From positions 1-5,549 of the forward strand of contig JALNVJ010000108.1 in the NCBI GenBank assembly GCA_023227645.1: DNA of 5,549 nt, in the 5' to 3' direction. Position 1 is the stretch's first letter. The number at the start of each line of letters is the position of its first letter. Source of the DNA: Bacteroidales bacterium (GTDB lineage: Bacteria > Bacteroidota > Bacteroidia > Bacteroidales > P3). This document shows positions 5,483 to 5,549 of this stretch, one piece after another. Under the pieces are notes generated by a model. It saw nothing but the letters and a program-made list of their open reading frames with translations. It was not told where the DNA came from and ran no database searches. The translations under genes were made by a program, and so were the position numbers.

Positions 5483-5513
5483 CAAAGATACAACAAATAT
5501 CATTACTACCAAA
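5483..5513 (-). promoter_or_regulatory. Strong distal promoter (P1), TTTG-N19-TATCTTTG
   Basis: On the minus strand TTTG (5513-5510), 19 nt of spacer and TATCTTTG (5490-5483) exactly match the Bacteroidota primary-sigma promoter pattern, TTTG about 19-21 nt before TAnnTTTG. It points toward rpsL. Transcription should start near 5474-5481, giving a leader of about 255 nt before the rpsL ATG. This is the best promoter in the window and probably the main operon promoter, with the box at 5281-5288 as a second one. Confidence 0.75.
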
Positions 5514-5519
5514 CTTTTA

Positions 5520-5549
5520 ATGCAAAAAACTTTCTTTTTCATGAAAAAA
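5520..5549 (+). CDS. Possible start of a divergent gene cut by the right edge
   Basis: Two in-frame ATG codons occur on the plus strand at 5520 and 5541, the second followed by AAAAAA (Met-Lys-Lys), a common opening for a secreted or lipoprotein signal peptide. The frame stays open to the edge. Only ten codons are visible and no promoter match was found on this strand, so this may be chance. The ATG at 5541 lies in the 14-bp palindrome TTTTTCATGAAAAA (5535-5548). Confidence 0.2.
   Translation, partial: MQKTFFFMKK

Larger units (their letters stand above)
5221..5549. other. Upstream regulatory region of the operon (329 bp, no established gene)
   Basis: This stretch between rpsL and the right edge has no long ORF. 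From rpsL outward it contains: an all-AU 6-bp inverted repeat, TTAATT/AATTAA, just before the ATG (5223-5238); a promoter box next to rpsL (5281-5288); an AT-rich tract with a perfect DnaA-box 9-mer (5326-5334); a group of inverted repeats (5381-5445); a possible 19-codon ORF (5414-5473); a strong distal promoter (5483-5513); and the possible first codons of a divergent gene. I found no tRNA-like structure, convincing intrinsic terminator or direct-repeat array. Confidence 0.7.

Noticed and set aside
5535..5548. TTTTTCATGAAAAA palindrome as a terminator or operator
   Set aside because: It is perfect but A/T-dominated with no loop, and it coincides with a possible Met-Lys-Lys start at the edge, so its symmetry may be accidental.

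Overview
The window holds the start of a ribosomal-protein super-operon, transcribed entirely on the minus strand. In transcription order it runs rpsL (S12), rpsG (S7), fusA (EF-G), rpsJ (S10), rplC (L3), rplD (L4), rplW (L23) and the first 68 codons of rplB (L2), which is cut by the left edge. All seven complete genes end in TAA. They are separated by 13 to 90 bp, and rplC and rplD overlap by 10 bp, so one long transcript is likely.

The source is most likely a member of Bacteroidota, probably a Flavobacteriia-like lineage. The str genes run straight into the S10 genes without tuf. S7 ends in AFSHFRF. S10 has a flavobacterial-looking C-terminus. The upstream region carries TAnnTTTG promoter boxes, and the starts lack clear Shine-Dalgarno sequences. 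The DNA is AT-rich by eye. These judgements rest on family knowledge and motif reading, not on a database search.

By region: 1-1800 encodes the large-subunit proteins L2 (partial), L23, L4 and L3. The gap at 1801-1890 is the longest inside the operon and contains a structured inverted repeat that reaches into the rpsJ stop codon. Region 1891-5220 encodes S10, EF-G, S7 and S12. The 329-bp upstream region (5221-5549) holds a strong distal promoter reading into a possible near-leaderless 19-codon ORF with hairpins, a perfect DnaA-box 9-mer, a second promoter box next to rpsL, and perhaps the first codons of a divergent gene at the right edge.

Together the genes build the decoding centre (S12, S7, S10), supply the translocation GTPase (EF-G), and provide primary large-subunit assembly proteins (L3, L4, L23, L2). 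The gene content is ordinary housekeeping and I see no unknown multi-gene system. The points worth a second look are a leucine in place of the nearly invariant S12 proline 91 (a streptomycin-resistance/dependence position), an altered S10 loop at the tetracycline-associated site, a GTG start on rpsJ, the upstream leader region, the rpsJ-rplC hairpins, and an AT-rich motif repeated at the same distance before two start codons.
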